Below, piece by piece: positions 15,277 through 23,856 of a stretch of DNA of 28,740 bases. The stretch lies in the NCBI GenBank assembly GCA_036675035.1, contig JAKFFO010000198.1, positions 1 to 28,740 of the forward strand, in the 5' to 3' direction. The position numbers and the translations under genes were made by a program. The DNA comes from MESE01 sp036675035 (GTDB taxonomy: Bacteria; Pseudomonadota; Gammaproteobacteria; Burkholderiales; Burkholderiaceae_D). Within the stretch, counting starts at the first letter, position 1, and every line of letters starts with the position of its first letter. Under the pieces are notes generated by a model that had not been told where the DNA came from, did no database searches, and saw only the letters and a list, made by a program, of their open reading frames with translations.

Positions 15277-15630
15277 TCAGCGCGAGCGGGATAACAGACG
15301 GCGCAGCATAAAGCCGGCAGCCATTGCGATTCCGACCGCCAGCATCGGGTTTTCACGAACGCGAATACGTGTTTCGTCCGCCCATTTACCCTGCTGCTCT
15401 CGCGCTTGACCAAATTTTTCTTTGAGCATTGTTTTCGCCTGCGTCGCCCGGTTAGAAAACCTTTTGTTCGTAGGCGTGGAGGTAGATGATGCCTGATAGC
15501 CCGACGACAGCATGGTTTCCGCGCTGGTGTCGGTGGCTTCTTGAGCCAGTGTGCCGGCCGTGTCGGTATTGGCATTCCAGGTATTCGGATTGCCGGTAGT
15601 GCCGCCGACGTCGTTCTTCGTATTTTCCAT
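15277..15630 (-). CDS. DUF883/YqjD-ElaB-like tail-anchored protein
   Basis: 117 aa from ATG at 15628-15630, which has AAGGAA 6 bp upstream; the next in-frame ATG (15634) sits directly on that site and is less likely. The N-terminal 45 residues are polar and low in complexity (Asn, Thr, Ala, Ser). A helical segment follows (TQAKTMLKEKFGQAREQQ) and then the family's C-terminal anchor, RVRENPMLAVGIAMAAGFML, ending RRLLSRSR. YqjD/ElaB of Escherichia coli are inner-membrane proteins that bind ribosomes in stationary phase; whether this relative does so is inference. The long disordered N-terminus is unusual for the family, which normally starts with the charged helix. Confidence 0.85.
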   Translation of the reverse strand: MENTKNDVGGTTGNPNTWNANTDTAGTLAQEATDTSAETMLSSGYQASSTSTPTNKRFSNRATQAKTMLKEKFGQAREQQGKWADETRIRVRENPMLAVGIAMAAGFMLRRLLSRSR

Positions 15631-15974
15631 GTTCATTTCCTTGTTTAAGAGTTCGAATTTGCGGTGACGACCAGCCCACCTCGAGCGGCGCAATGGCCGT
15701 TCCGTGGATTGTGGCTCGCGTCTGTCGTTACGTACGAGATCAGCAAGCATGCCTCGCATTTGCCAATCACAGTCATAAGACCGCCCCAACTGAAATTCAG
15801 TTCGATGTCGACTGAAACGCCGTCGCGCAGTATCGACCGCAGTATTGATCTCCAGCGACTGCGATTGGCAGCGACGCGGCGATTTTCCGGAAATCACGGC
15901 CCTGTCATGGACGGTTGCCGAATCTTTGGCACAATAGACGGCATTGAACACGTCAATCCAACAGGAGATACCAG
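15631..15974. other. Divergent spacer between the DUF883 gene and acetoacetyl-CoA synthetase
   Basis: 344 bp without a gene. It must carry the promoters of the minus-strand DUF883 gene and the plus-strand ligase gene. Just before the ligase, TTGCCG at 15915-15920 and CAATAG near 15932 are weak -35/-10-like words. The ribosome site AGGAG at 15963-15967 is clear. I see no riboswitch or repeat. Confidence 0.5.
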
Positions 15975-17969
15975 ATGTCGAATCCCGGTCAATTGCTATG
16001 GACCCCGTCCGCCGCACGCATCGAACAGAGCCGCCTGCATGACTATATGAACTGGCTGGCGCGGGAAAAGGGCCATGCATTCGATGACTATCAGTCGCTC
16101 TGGCAATGGTCGGTTGACCATCTTGAAGATTTCTGGGAATCGCTCTGGCAGTATTTCGACATTCGTGGCTCGACTCCCTATGAATCCGTGCTCGACGCAC
16201 ACAGGATGCCGGGCGCAAAATGGTTTTCCGGCGCGCACTTGAACTTCGCGGAGCAAATGTTTCGCTTCAATCTGGACGGCGCAGACAGTGAAAAGCCGGC
16301 GATCATCGCCCAATCCGAGTTGCGCCCGATGGCGCAAATGTCATGGGGCCAGTTGCGCCGCGATGTCACGGCGGTAGCCAATACGCTGCGGGCGCTCGGA
16401 GTCGGACCGGGTGACCGGGTGGTCGCATACCTGCCGAATATTCCCGAAACGGTGGTCGCGTTCTACGCCTGCGCCAGCATCGGCGCGATCTGGTCAAGCT
16501 GCTCGCCGGATATGGGAACCGCCAGCGTGCTGGATCGTTTCCGGCAGATCGATCCCAAAGTCCTGATCGCGGTCGACGGTTATCGCTACGGCGGCAAGGA
16601 CTTCGACCGGCTACCTGTGGTCGAGTCGATGCGCCAATCGCTGCCGACGCTGGAGCAGGTGGTGCTTCTTCCATATCTGAATCAGGATGCGGCCCTTGAA
16701 CATGCAGTCCCCTGGGACAATCTGTTCAGCCACCCGGAAGCGCACGCGCATCCGATGCGTTTCGAGCAGGTGCCTTTCGATCATCCGCTATGGATATTGT
16801 ATTCATCCGGCACTACCGGCATGCCGAAGCCGATCGTTCACGGTCATGGCGGCGCTTTGCTTGAAAGCGTGAAAGGGCATGCGCTGCAACTCGATTTGGG
16901 ACCGAAGGACCGGTTCCTGTGGTTTTCGACCACCGGCTGGATCATGTGGAATTCGCAAATCACCGGCTTGCTGGTCGGCGCCACGATTTGCATTATCGAC
17001 GGCAATCCGGGTTATCCCGATCTCGGGACCCTATGGAAGTTCGCAGAGCAGGCCGAGCTGACCTTCTTCGGCGCCGGCGCCGCCTATTTCGGTAATTGCA
17101 TGAAGGCGGGAATCGAACCTGAAAAAATCGCCGACCTGCACCGGCTGCGTTCGATCGGCGTGACCGGTTCACCGCTTGCGGCCGAGGGTTATGAATGGAT
17201 TTACCGGCATGTCGGGCAGGACATCATGCTGGCGGCGATCAGCGGCGGCACCGATATCGCCGCATCGTTTGTTGGCGCCTGCCCGATACTGCCGCTGTAT
17301 TCCGGCGAGATGCAATGCCGCTGCCTTGGAATCGCGGTGTACGCATTCGACGATGAGGGAAAACCGCTGGTCGATGATGTCGGGGAACTGGTGGTGACCG
17401 AGCCGATGCCGTCGATGCCGCTGTACTTCTGGAACGATCCCGGCAACAAGCGTTATCTGGAAAGCTATTTCGAAACCTATCCGGGCCTGTGGCGGCATGG
17501 CGACTGGATTCGCATCACCGAGCGCGGCGGTGCCATCATCTACGGCAGATCGGATACCACGATCAACCGGCACGGCATCCGCATGGGCACCGCCGAGATC
17601 TACCGGGTGGTAGAGGATCTGCCTGAAGTCGTTGATAGTTTGGTGGTCGATCTGGAGTATCTCGGCCGCGAATCGTATATGCCGCTGTTCGTCGTGCTGC
17701 GGCCCGGCATGCAACTGGATGGCGAGCTGCAGCAGCGCATCAACGAAAAAATTCGCAAGGAACTGTCCGCGCGGCATGTGCCGAATGAAATTTTTGCCGT
17801 TGCCGAAGTGCCGCGTACGCTGACTGGCAAGAAAATGGAACTGCCGATCAAGAATCTGCTGCTTGGAATGCCGATCGAAAAAATTGCCAACCGCGACGCA
17901 ATGAGCAATCCCGGCTGCCTGGACTACTATGTGGAGTTTGCACAGCGGCGGAATGCGGCCGGGCGATAA
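15975..17969 (+). CDS. Acetoacetyl-CoA synthetase (acetoacetate-CoA ligase)
   Basis: 664 aa, of the expected length (about 650) for this acyl-adenylate-forming ligase. It activates acetoacetate (and perhaps other short oxo- or hydroxy-acids) to the CoA thioester with ATP, going through an acyl-AMP. The N-terminal ACAS-type region contains WFSGAHLNFAEQMF. The AMP/P-loop signature is at about residues 274-291 (WILYSSGTTGMPKPIVHGHG), then FLWFSTTGWIMWNSQ, SIGVTGSPLAAEGYEW, ISGGTDIAASFVG, and YFWNDPGNKRYLESYF with LWRHGDWI and YGRSDTTINRHGIRMGTAEI. The catalytic Lys of the mobile C-terminal domain is in RTLTGKKMELPIK (about residue 617). This set of motifs is that of acetoacetyl-CoA synthetases more than of acetyl-CoA synthetases. 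A one-chain carboxylase gene follows 98 bp downstream. Confidence 0.93.
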   Translation: MSNPGQLLWTPSAARIEQSRLHDYMNWLAREKGHAFDDYQSLWQWSVDHLEDFWESLWQYFDIRGSTPYESVLDAHRMPGAKWFSGAHLNFAEQMFRFNLDGADSEKPAIIAQSELRPMAQMSWGQLRRDVTAVANTLRALGVGPGDRVVAYLPNIPETVVAFYACASIGAIWSSCSPDMGTASVLDRFRQIDPKVLIAVDGYRYGGKDFDRLPVVESMRQSLPTLEQVVLLPYLNQDAALEHAVPWDNLFSHPEAHAHPMRFEQVPFDHPLWILYSSGTTGMPKPIVHGHGGALLESVKGHALQLDLGPKDRFLWFSTTGWIMWNSQITGLLVGATICIIDGNPGYPDLGTLWKFAEQAELTFFGAGAAYFGNCMKAGIEPEKIADLHRLRSIGVTGSPLAAEGYEWIYRHVGQDIMLAAISGGTDIAASFVGACPILPLYSGEMQCRCLGIAVYAFDDEGKPLVDDVGELVVTEPMPSMPLYFWNDPGNKRYLESYFETYPGLWRHGDWIRITERGGAIIYGRSDTTINRHGIRMGTAEIYRVVEDLPEVVDSLVVDLEYLGRESYMPLFVVLRPGMQLDGELQQRINEKIRKELSARHVPNEIFAVAEVPRTLTGKKMELPIKNLLLGMPIEKIANRDAMSNPGCLDYYVEFAQRRNAAGR

Positions 17970-18067
17970 ATCGAATCCAGCGGTGATTGCCAAGAGCAAG
18001 GTACGGAAGTTTGCGCCTTGCTCGTCAACGCTGCCGTGATACACGTTCCTATAAATCAGAAAACCGA

Positions 18068-21000
18068 ATGACCATCACTACACTGTTGATCGCCAATCGC
18101 GGCGAAATCGCGATTCGAATCGCAAGGGCCGCGGCCGAGCTGAACATACGAACGGTAGCGCTGTATTCCGAAGATGATGCGAACTCGCTGCATGTACGCA
18201 AGACTGACGAAGCTCGTCCGCTGCGCGGTACAGGCACCGCTGCCTATCTCGATATCGATCAGATCCTGGCAGTCGCTCGCGAAGCAGAATGTGACGCGAT
18301 CCATCCGGGGTACGGGTTCCTGAGCGAGAATGCAGGATTTGCCCGCCGTTGCGCGGAGGCAGGTATTGCTTTCGTCGGTCCCTCAGCGGAAATTCTGGCG
18401 CTGTTCGGTGACAAGGTGCAGGCGCGCAGCCTGGCCGAGCGCTGCAACGTCCCGGTGCTGTCAGGGACATCGGAACCGACCAGCCTTGAACAGGCACAGG
18501 ATTTCTTTGCATCGATGGGAAAGCGCGGTGCAATGATGATCAAAGCCATCGCCGGCGGCGGTGGTCGCGGCATGCGTGCGGTTCATCGCGCCGAAGAAAT
18601 CAAGGACGCTTATACCCGTTGCAAGTCGGAAGCGCTCGCATCGTTCGGCAGCGGCGACCTGTATGTCGAGCGGCTGGTGCAGGCGGCGCGGCATGTCGAG
18701 ATACAGATCGTCGGCGACGGCACCGGCCGCATCAGCCATCTGGGCGAGCGCGAATGCACGCTGCAGCGCCGCCAGCAGAAATTGGTCGAAATTGCGCCGA
18801 GCCCGTCGCTATCCGCAACCATGCGAACGCGGCTTGTCGACGCTGCCGTGCGGCTTGCGGCAGCAGTGAATTACAGCAACCTCGGCACATTCGAATTCCT
18901 GGTCGACGCCGATGATGACGCATCATTTGCATTCATTGAAGCCAATCCGCGATTGCAGGTCGAACATACGGTGACGGAGCAGGTCACCGGTATCGACCTG
19001 GTCAAGGCTCAGCTTCAACTGGCCGGCGGCAGCACAATGGCGCAACTGGGTTTGATTCAGGAACAGATCGCATCACCGCGCGGCTTTGCGATCCAGTTGC
19101 GCATCAATATGGAGCGCATGCAGCCGGACGGCAGCGCCCGGCCGAGCGGCGGAACTCTGACGGCATTCGAGCCGCCGTCCGGCCCCGGTATCCGGGTCGA
19201 CAGCTTCGGTTATGCCGGTTATGCAACCAACCCGAATTTCGACTCGCTGCTTGCCAAGCTGATCGTGCACAATTCTTCGGCTCGATTCGACGATGCGATC
19301 GCGCGCGCTTATCGTGCCTTGTGTGAATTCAGAATCGATGGTGTTGCGACCAACATTGCCTTTCTGCAGAATCTGCTGCGTCACCCGGACGCGGTCGCGA
19401 ATAGGGTCAGCACACGGTTCGTCGAAGAAAATGTTGAAACTCTTCTGGGTTCCGGCAGCGATGCGCATCGTGCGCTGTATTTCGATGCGTCGGGCGGCAA
19501 CGGCATGGGCGCCGATGATGCTGTGACCCGATCGAAAGAAACCGATCCGGCACCGCCCGGCACGATTCCAATTTTCGCGCCGATGCAGGGTACGGTGGTA
19601 TCGATCGATGTGCAGGAGATTGCGCCGGTTCGGATCGGACAGCAGATTGCCGTGCTGGAGGCGATGAAGATGGAGCATATCGTCACGGCAGACAAAAGCG
19701 GTGTCGTGCGCTTGGTAGCTGCCGGCAAAGGCGATGTACTCATGGAAGGTCAGGCGATCGTTTACATAGAAAATATCGAGACAGAAGCGGCGCAGGCAGA
19801 CGAGGCGCAAAGCATCGACCCAGATTACATCCGGGCCGACCTTGCGGAAGTGCGTGAACGGCATGCGATCGGACTCGATGCCGCACGGCCGGATGCAGTC
19901 GCACGCCGTCGCAAGACCGGACAGCGCACCGCGCGGGAAAACGTTGACGACCTGGTCGATCCGGACAGTTTCATCGAATATGGCGCGCTCGCAATCGCGG
20001 CGCAACGGCGGCGCCGGCCGCTCGATGAATTGATCAAGGCGACGCCGGCGGACGGATTGATTGCCGGCATCGGCGCGATCAACGGTCACCTGTTCGACGA
20101 AGACAAGTCGCGCTGCATGGTGCTGTGCTACGACTATACGGTGCTGGCGGGCACGCAAGGCATCATGAATCACAAGAAGACCGATCGCATGTTCCAGCTC
20201 GCGGAGCAATCGCAATTGCCGGTCGTGATCTTTGCCGAAGGCGGCGGCGGGCGGCCCGGCGATACCGACTGGCTCGGCGTTGCCGGACTCGACGTGATGT
20301 CCTTCATCCAGTTTGCAAAACTGAGCGGACTCGCGCCGCGCGTGGGTATCGTGTCCGGACGCTGCTTCGCCGGCAACGCGGCACTGCTTGGCTGCTGCGA
20401 CGTGATCATCGCCACTCAAAACTCGACCATCGGCATGGGCGGACCGGCGATGATCGAGGGCGGCGGGCTCGGCGTATATTTACCCGAAGAAGTGGGTCCG
20501 GTCGGCATGCAGGCACCGAACGGCGTGATCGACGTCGTGGTGCGCGATGAAGCCGACGCGGTGCATGCGGCTAAACAGTATCTGTCGTACTTCCAGGGCC
20601 CGATTCCGGATTGGCAGTGCGCGGATCAGCGCCTGTTGCGCCAGCTGATTCCGGAAAACCGCTTGCGCGTGTACGACATCCGCAAGGTAATCGCGAACCT
20701 GGCGGACGCCGGTTCGGTCATGGAACTGCGGCGCCGGTTCGGCGCTGGCATTGTTACCGCGCTGGTCCGGATCGAAGGCCGTCCGTTCGGACTGATCGCG
20801 AACAATCCGATGCATCTTGGCGGTGCGATCGATTCGGATGCGGCTGACAAGGCCGCGCGCTTCATGCAACTGTGCGACGCGTTCGATCTGCCTATCGTGT
20901 CTCTATGCGATACGCCGGGATTCATGGTCGGCCCCGACGCCGAAAAGACCGCGATGGTGCGGCATGTGTCGAGAATGTTCGTCACCGCCGGCAGCATCAG

Positions 21001-21385
21001 CGTGCCGTTCTTCACGATCGTGCTGCGCAAAGGCTACGGCCTGGGCGCACAGGCGATGGCGGGCGGCAGTCTGCATGCGTCGTTTTTTGCGGTTGCATGG
21101 CCGAGCGGCGAGTTCGGCGGCATGGGACTGGAGGGCTCGGTTCGGCTGGGATTTCGCAAGGAGCTGGAGGCTGTGACCGATCTCGATGAACGCAAGGCAT
21201 TGTTCGACCAGATGGTGGCAGCCGCCTATGAACGCGGCAAGGCGATCAACATGGCGTCTTTCCTGGAAATCGACGACGTGATCGATCCGTCGGAGTCGCG
21301 GACGTGGATCATGCGTGGATTGCGCTCTGCTCCGAAGCCGCTTGCCAGGAGCGGAAAGAAGCGGCCGTTTATCGATACCTGGTAA
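18068..21385 (+). CDS. Single-polypeptide acyl-CoA carboxylase (BC-BCCP-CT fusion)
   Basis: 1105 aa from ATG 18068; an in-frame extension to 17987 is unlike the family. Residues 1-450 are biotin carboxylase: LLIANRGEIAIRIARAA, HPGYGFLSENA, the ATP-grasp loop MIKAIAGGGGRGMR (about 156-169), and EANPRLQVEHTVTEQ. After a linker, residues about 495-575 are a biotinyl domain (IFAPMQGTVVSI, VLEAMKMEH) with biotin predicted on Lys534. Residues about 590-1105 are a carboxyltransferase with both halves of the crotonase-like fold: RPGDTDWLGVAG and GRCFAGNAALLGCCDVI, then FMVGPDAEKTAM and KGYGLGAQAMAGG. One-chain enzymes of this order are known as long-chain or broad-range acyl-CoA carboxylases in Mycobacterium and some proteobacteria. 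It would carboxylate an acyl-CoA with bicarbonate and ATP; the substrate is not evident from the sequence. Confidence 0.93.
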   Translation: MTITTLLIANRGEIAIRIARAAAELNIRTVALYSEDDANSLHVRKTDEARPLRGTGTAAYLDIDQILAVAREAECDAIHPGYGFLSENAGFARRCAEAGIAFVGPSAEILALFGDKVQARSLAERCNVPVLSGTSEPTSLEQAQDFFASMGKRGAMMIKAIAGGGGRGMRAVHRAEEIKDAYTRCKSEALASFGSGDLYVERLVQAARHVEIQIVGDGTGRISHLGERECTLQRRQQKLVEIAPSPSLSATMRTRLVDAAVRLAAAVNYSNLGTFEFLVDADDDASFAFIEANPRLQVEHTVTEQVTGIDLVKAQLQLAGGSTMAQLGLIQEQIASPRGFAIQLRINMERMQPDGSARPSGGTLTAFEPPSGPGIRVDSFGYAGYATNPNFDSLLAKLIVHNSSARFDDAIARAYRALCEFRIDGVATNIAFLQNLLRHPDAVANRVSTRFVEENVETLLGSGSDAHRALYFDASGGNGMGADDAVTRSKETDPAPPGTIPIFAPMQGTVVSIDVQEIAPVRIGQQIAVLEAMKMEHIVTADKSGVVRLVAAGKGDVLMEGQAIVYIENIETEAAQADEAQSIDPDYIRADLAEVRERHAIGLDAARPDAVARRRKTGQRTARENVDDLVDPDSFIEYGALAIAAQRRRRPLDELIKATPADGLIAGIGAINGHLFDEDKSRCMVLCYDYTVLAGTQGIMNHKKTDRMFQLAEQSQLPVVIFAEGGGGRPGDTDWLGVAGLDVMSFIQFAKLSGLAPRVGIVSGRCFAGNAALLGCCDVIIATQNSTIGMGGPAMIEGGGLGVYLPEEVGPVGMQAPNGVIDVVVRDEADAVHAAKQYLSYFQGPIPDWQCADQRLLRQLIPENRLRVYDIRKVIANLADAGSVMELRRRFGAGIVTALVRIEGRPFGLIANNPMHLGGAIDSDAADKAARFMQLCDAFDLPIVSLCDTPGFMVGPDAEKTAMVRHVSRMFVTAGSISVPFFTIVLRKGYGLGAQAMAGGSLHASFFAVAWPSGEFGGMGLEGSVRLGFRKELEAVTDLDERKALFDQMVAAAYERGKAINMASFLEIDDVIDPSESRTWIMRGLRSAPKPLARSGKKRPFIDTW

Positions 21386-21418
21386 GCCGGCTTCAGCAAC
21401 AGGCGGTCATGCGATCGC

Positions 21419-23356
21419 CTATTTCGAACTGGATGCCTTCTTCTTGGCCAATACAATTTCGCATGGATCACCCCGAGTATTTGCCGCATCCCAGAGCGTG
21501 GTTCCCAGGATGCTGATGCCGCCGGTGGCGAATGCGGCGCCTAGGCGGGCCAAGGCTTCCGGCGCCCCGGCCGGATCCAGGCCGACTTCCGGACCAAGCA
21601 GTTTGCCGGCGATCCTGACGTCGCCCGTCAGCATCGATACGCCCAGGCTGACACCTGATACCGCCCTGACGCGGCCTCTTAAATCCAGCGTTTGCTCGCG
21701 CAGATCGACAAAACCAGACGTCAGCAATTGGCTGGTATCGCTGCGCACTCCGATTATCCGCTTTGCGCTCGCGCGTCCGGATTCGAAGGGCAGTTGCGCG
21801 CTTGCGCATTGCAGATTGATCCTGCCCGTATCGGAAACCGAGAACATGCCGGTCAATAATGTCTCGGCCGCTCCTGCCTTGTAAGAGGTGATCACGGCCG
21901 GCCCCATGCTGATACTGACCTGCCCGCTCAGCGAGGCGGCGAGATTCTTCATTGATGTGCCGGATGCCGAAACGGACGCCTTGATTTTCATTGCGCCACC
22001 CGACAAGCCGACCGCCTTGCCGCGTTCCGCAAACCACTGCTCCAGCGACACATCGGTGGCGTCGAGATTCAAACGTACACTTTTCCGGCTGCCGTTCAAT
22101 TGCATGTTGCCCGACATCGAACCACCCAGCAGATCGGCTGAAAATGCGGTCAGGTTCAGCTGATCGTTCTTAAGATTCAGCTTCGCTTTTGAATTTTTCA
22201 GCTTGATGCCTGAGCCAAGTGTAAGGCTTGCCACTTTTACGTCCGCCAGCCCCTGAATTCCATGAAGCGCAAGCAGCGATTTCCATGCAAGCGGATGAGT
22301 CGGGAACAGTTCACCAGGTGTATGCGGTGCAGGAGGGCGACCGGCATCCAGTAGCGTCTGGGGCCAATCGACGTGGTCCGCTACCAGGCGCGCAGTGATC
22401 GTCGGTTTCGATACCGGCAATTTTAGCTGCGCATCGCCGGTAACCGTCAGTTTCCCAAGCCCGGCTTTCAGGTCGATGGCGTTGATCTTCCCTTGCGATT
22501 CGATCAGCATTGCGCTTGCGTTGAGCGGTGCCGTTTTCCGGCTTTCGATGCCGGCAAATTCGAGAACATCGGCAAACGACTCTGACGTGAAATCAACCTG
22601 CAGGTGTTTTCCCTGCAGGCTGGCTTCAAGCGGTATTTTCCCGGCAATCTTCAAATGTGACGAATCCCAGCGTAGCTGGACCGACCCTTCCGAGGTCGCC
22701 CCTTTCTGGCCGAGCCGGGACAGGTCTTCGAATTTTGCTTCGATATGTAGCGGATGCTTGTTGCGCGACAGCCGGGCATCGATACGAACGTCACGAAATC
22801 CGGTGTCGGCCTTGCCGCTGATTTCGTCGATATGCCATACGGAAATTTTTTTCTGCCGGCCCGGATAGCTGATATCGGCATTACGTATCCGCAGGTTGTT
22901 CAGGCCCCGGAAATCCAGACTGGTTGCTTCTTCGGTGCTCGGGCCCTGCATCGATTTTCCGGGGTTCAGATCCCAACTCTTCTTGCCGTTGCGCGAGATT
23001 TCGAGATGCGCACGAAAACCGTCAACCGACACGCTCTTGACTCTGACCTTGCGGTTCAGCAGAGGCAGCAATTCCAGCCGCGCACTGATGCTTGCGGCCT
23101 GCAGCAGATGTTCGTTCTTTGCCCAAGTGGGGTTGGTCAGCGAAACGTTTTCCGCATGCAGTTCCGGAAAAGGGCGCATGCGCAGCGACAGATCGCCGAT
23201 CGTCAGTTTACGGGACCAGGTCTCCTGTGCTTTTTCGCTTGCCAGTTTCCTGATCTGTTCGCCATCGAACAACGCAGGCAATACGACGACGTATGCAAAC
23301 AGGACAATGCCGAAAATACCGCTCATCCATGCTGCTTTTTTCCGCGAAATCGTCAT
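21419..23356 (-). CDS. AsmA-family inner-membrane anchored protein
   Basis: 645 aa. A single N-terminal membrane anchor (about residues 10-30, WMSGIFGIVLFAYVVVLPAL) is followed by the AsmA pattern: FDGEQIRKLASEKAQETWSRKLTIGDLSLRMRPFPELHAENVSLTN. The chain then runs through many short beta repeats, and in the last third has the AsmA C-terminal domain (LSGGAMKIKASVSASGTS, then LLTGMFSVSDTGRINLQCAS). AsmA-like proteins form elongated grooves in the periplasm thought to carry phospholipid between inner and outer membrane or to affect outer-membrane assembly; that is family knowledge. The stop is 33 bp from the stop of the carboxylase gene on the other strand, so the two are convergent. Confidence 0.9.
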   Translation of the reverse strand: MTISRKKAAWMSGIFGIVLFAYVVVLPALFDGEQIRKLASEKAQETWSRKLTIGDLSLRMRPFPELHAENVSLTNPTWAKNEHLLQAASISARLELLPLLNRKVRVKSVSVDGFRAHLEISRNGKKSWDLNPGKSMQGPSTEEATSLDFRGLNNLRIRNADISYPGRQKKISVWHIDEISGKADTGFRDVRIDARLSRNKHPLHIEAKFEDLSRLGQKGATSEGSVQLRWDSSHLKIAGKIPLEASLQGKHLQVDFTSESFADVLEFAGIESRKTAPLNASAMLIESQGKINAIDLKAGLGKLTVTGDAQLKLPVSKPTITARLVADHVDWPQTLLDAGRPPAPHTPGELFPTHPLAWKSLLALHGIQGLADVKVASLTLGSGIKLKNSKAKLNLKNDQLNLTAFSADLLGGSMSGNMQLNGSRKSVRLNLDATDVSLEQWFAERGKAVGLSGGAMKIKASVSASGTSMKNLAASLSGQVSISMGPAVITSYKAGAAETLLTGMFSVSDTGRINLQCASAQLPFESGRASAKRIIGVRSDTSQLLTSGFVDLREQTLDLRGRVRAVSGVSLGVSMLTGDVRIAGKLLGPEVGLDPAGAPEALARLGAAFATGGISILGTTLWDAANTRGDPCEIVLAKKKASSSK

Positions 23357-23537
23357 GGTTGTTTCAACATCATTTCATTGCTGGGCACATGGGACTTCGG
23401 GTGCAGCTGTAGCGATTATCTTGTATTTCCGTGCAACAACATTTTAGATGGTTATATCACGTGTTGGTGTATTTCCGATCTGAAAAATGATGTTGAAAGA
23501 TTGTCATTCACCGTCTGCAGCCGCGGCTTGCCATGCC

Positions 23538-23571
23538 AAAAAAAACGCCGGATCCGCGAGGATACCGGCGC
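23538..23571 (-). terminator. Rho-independent terminator of the minCDE operon
   Basis: Read on the minus strand, GCGCCGGTATCC pairs with GGATCCGGCG (one bulged base) around TCGC, followed by eight T (the A-run at 23538-23545 on the plus strand). It lies about 20 bp after the minE stop. Confidence 0.9.
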
Positions 23572-23591
23572 TGTTGGATTGCGCTGAAATC

Positions 23592-23855
23592 CTACTTTGC
23601 CGATACCACGTCCGGCAATACCACATTCACGTCGAGAACCTCCAGATTACCCTGGCGATCGAGCGATATCTTGATGTCATCGGCATTGACCTTGGTGTAT
23701 TTCGAAATCACCTGGATCAATTCCTTGTGCAATGCCGGCAGAAAATCCGGGCCGGTCCTGCCGTTGCGCTCGCGTGCGATGATGATTTGAAGCCGCTCCT
23801 TGGCCGCGTTTGCGGATTTCGGCTTGGTGTTGAACAGGAATGAAAGTAGCGCCAT
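23592..23855 (-). CDS. minE: Cell division topological specificity factor MinE
   Basis: 87 aa, the normal size. The N-terminus MALLSFLFNTKPKSANAAKE is the amphipathic membrane-targeting and anti-MinCD segment, including the strand-forming RLQIIIARERNGR that contacts MinD. The C-terminal half (ELIQVISKYTKVNADDIKISLD, then EVLDVNVVLP) is the topological-specificity dimer domain. MinE drives MinD off the membrane and so sets up the pole-to-pole oscillation that keeps FtsZ at midcell. The ATG at 23853-23855 is one base after the minD stop, and AGGAG for minE lies within the end of minD: tight coupling. Confidence 0.97.
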   Translation of the reverse strand: MALLSFLFNTKPKSANAAKERLQIIIARERNGRTGPDFLPALHKELIQVISKYTKVNADDIKISLDRQGNLEVLDVNVVLPDVVSAK

Positions 23856-23856
23856 G

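Noticed and set aside
15925..15945. Sigma-54-like site TTGGCACAATAGACGGC before acetoacetyl-CoA synthetase
   Set aside because: The GG and GC elements are 11 bases apart and not 10, and the -12 element lacks TTGC.
15631..16218. Long N-terminal extension of the DUF883 reading frame
   Set aside because: It would overlap the start of acetoacetyl-CoA synthetase, has no family homology, and the start at 15630 has the ribosome site.
19073..20419. 448-codon open frame antisense to the carboxylase
   Set aside because: It overlaps strongly conserved catalytic regions on the other strand; its composition follows the codon bias of the real gene and no domain is recognisable.
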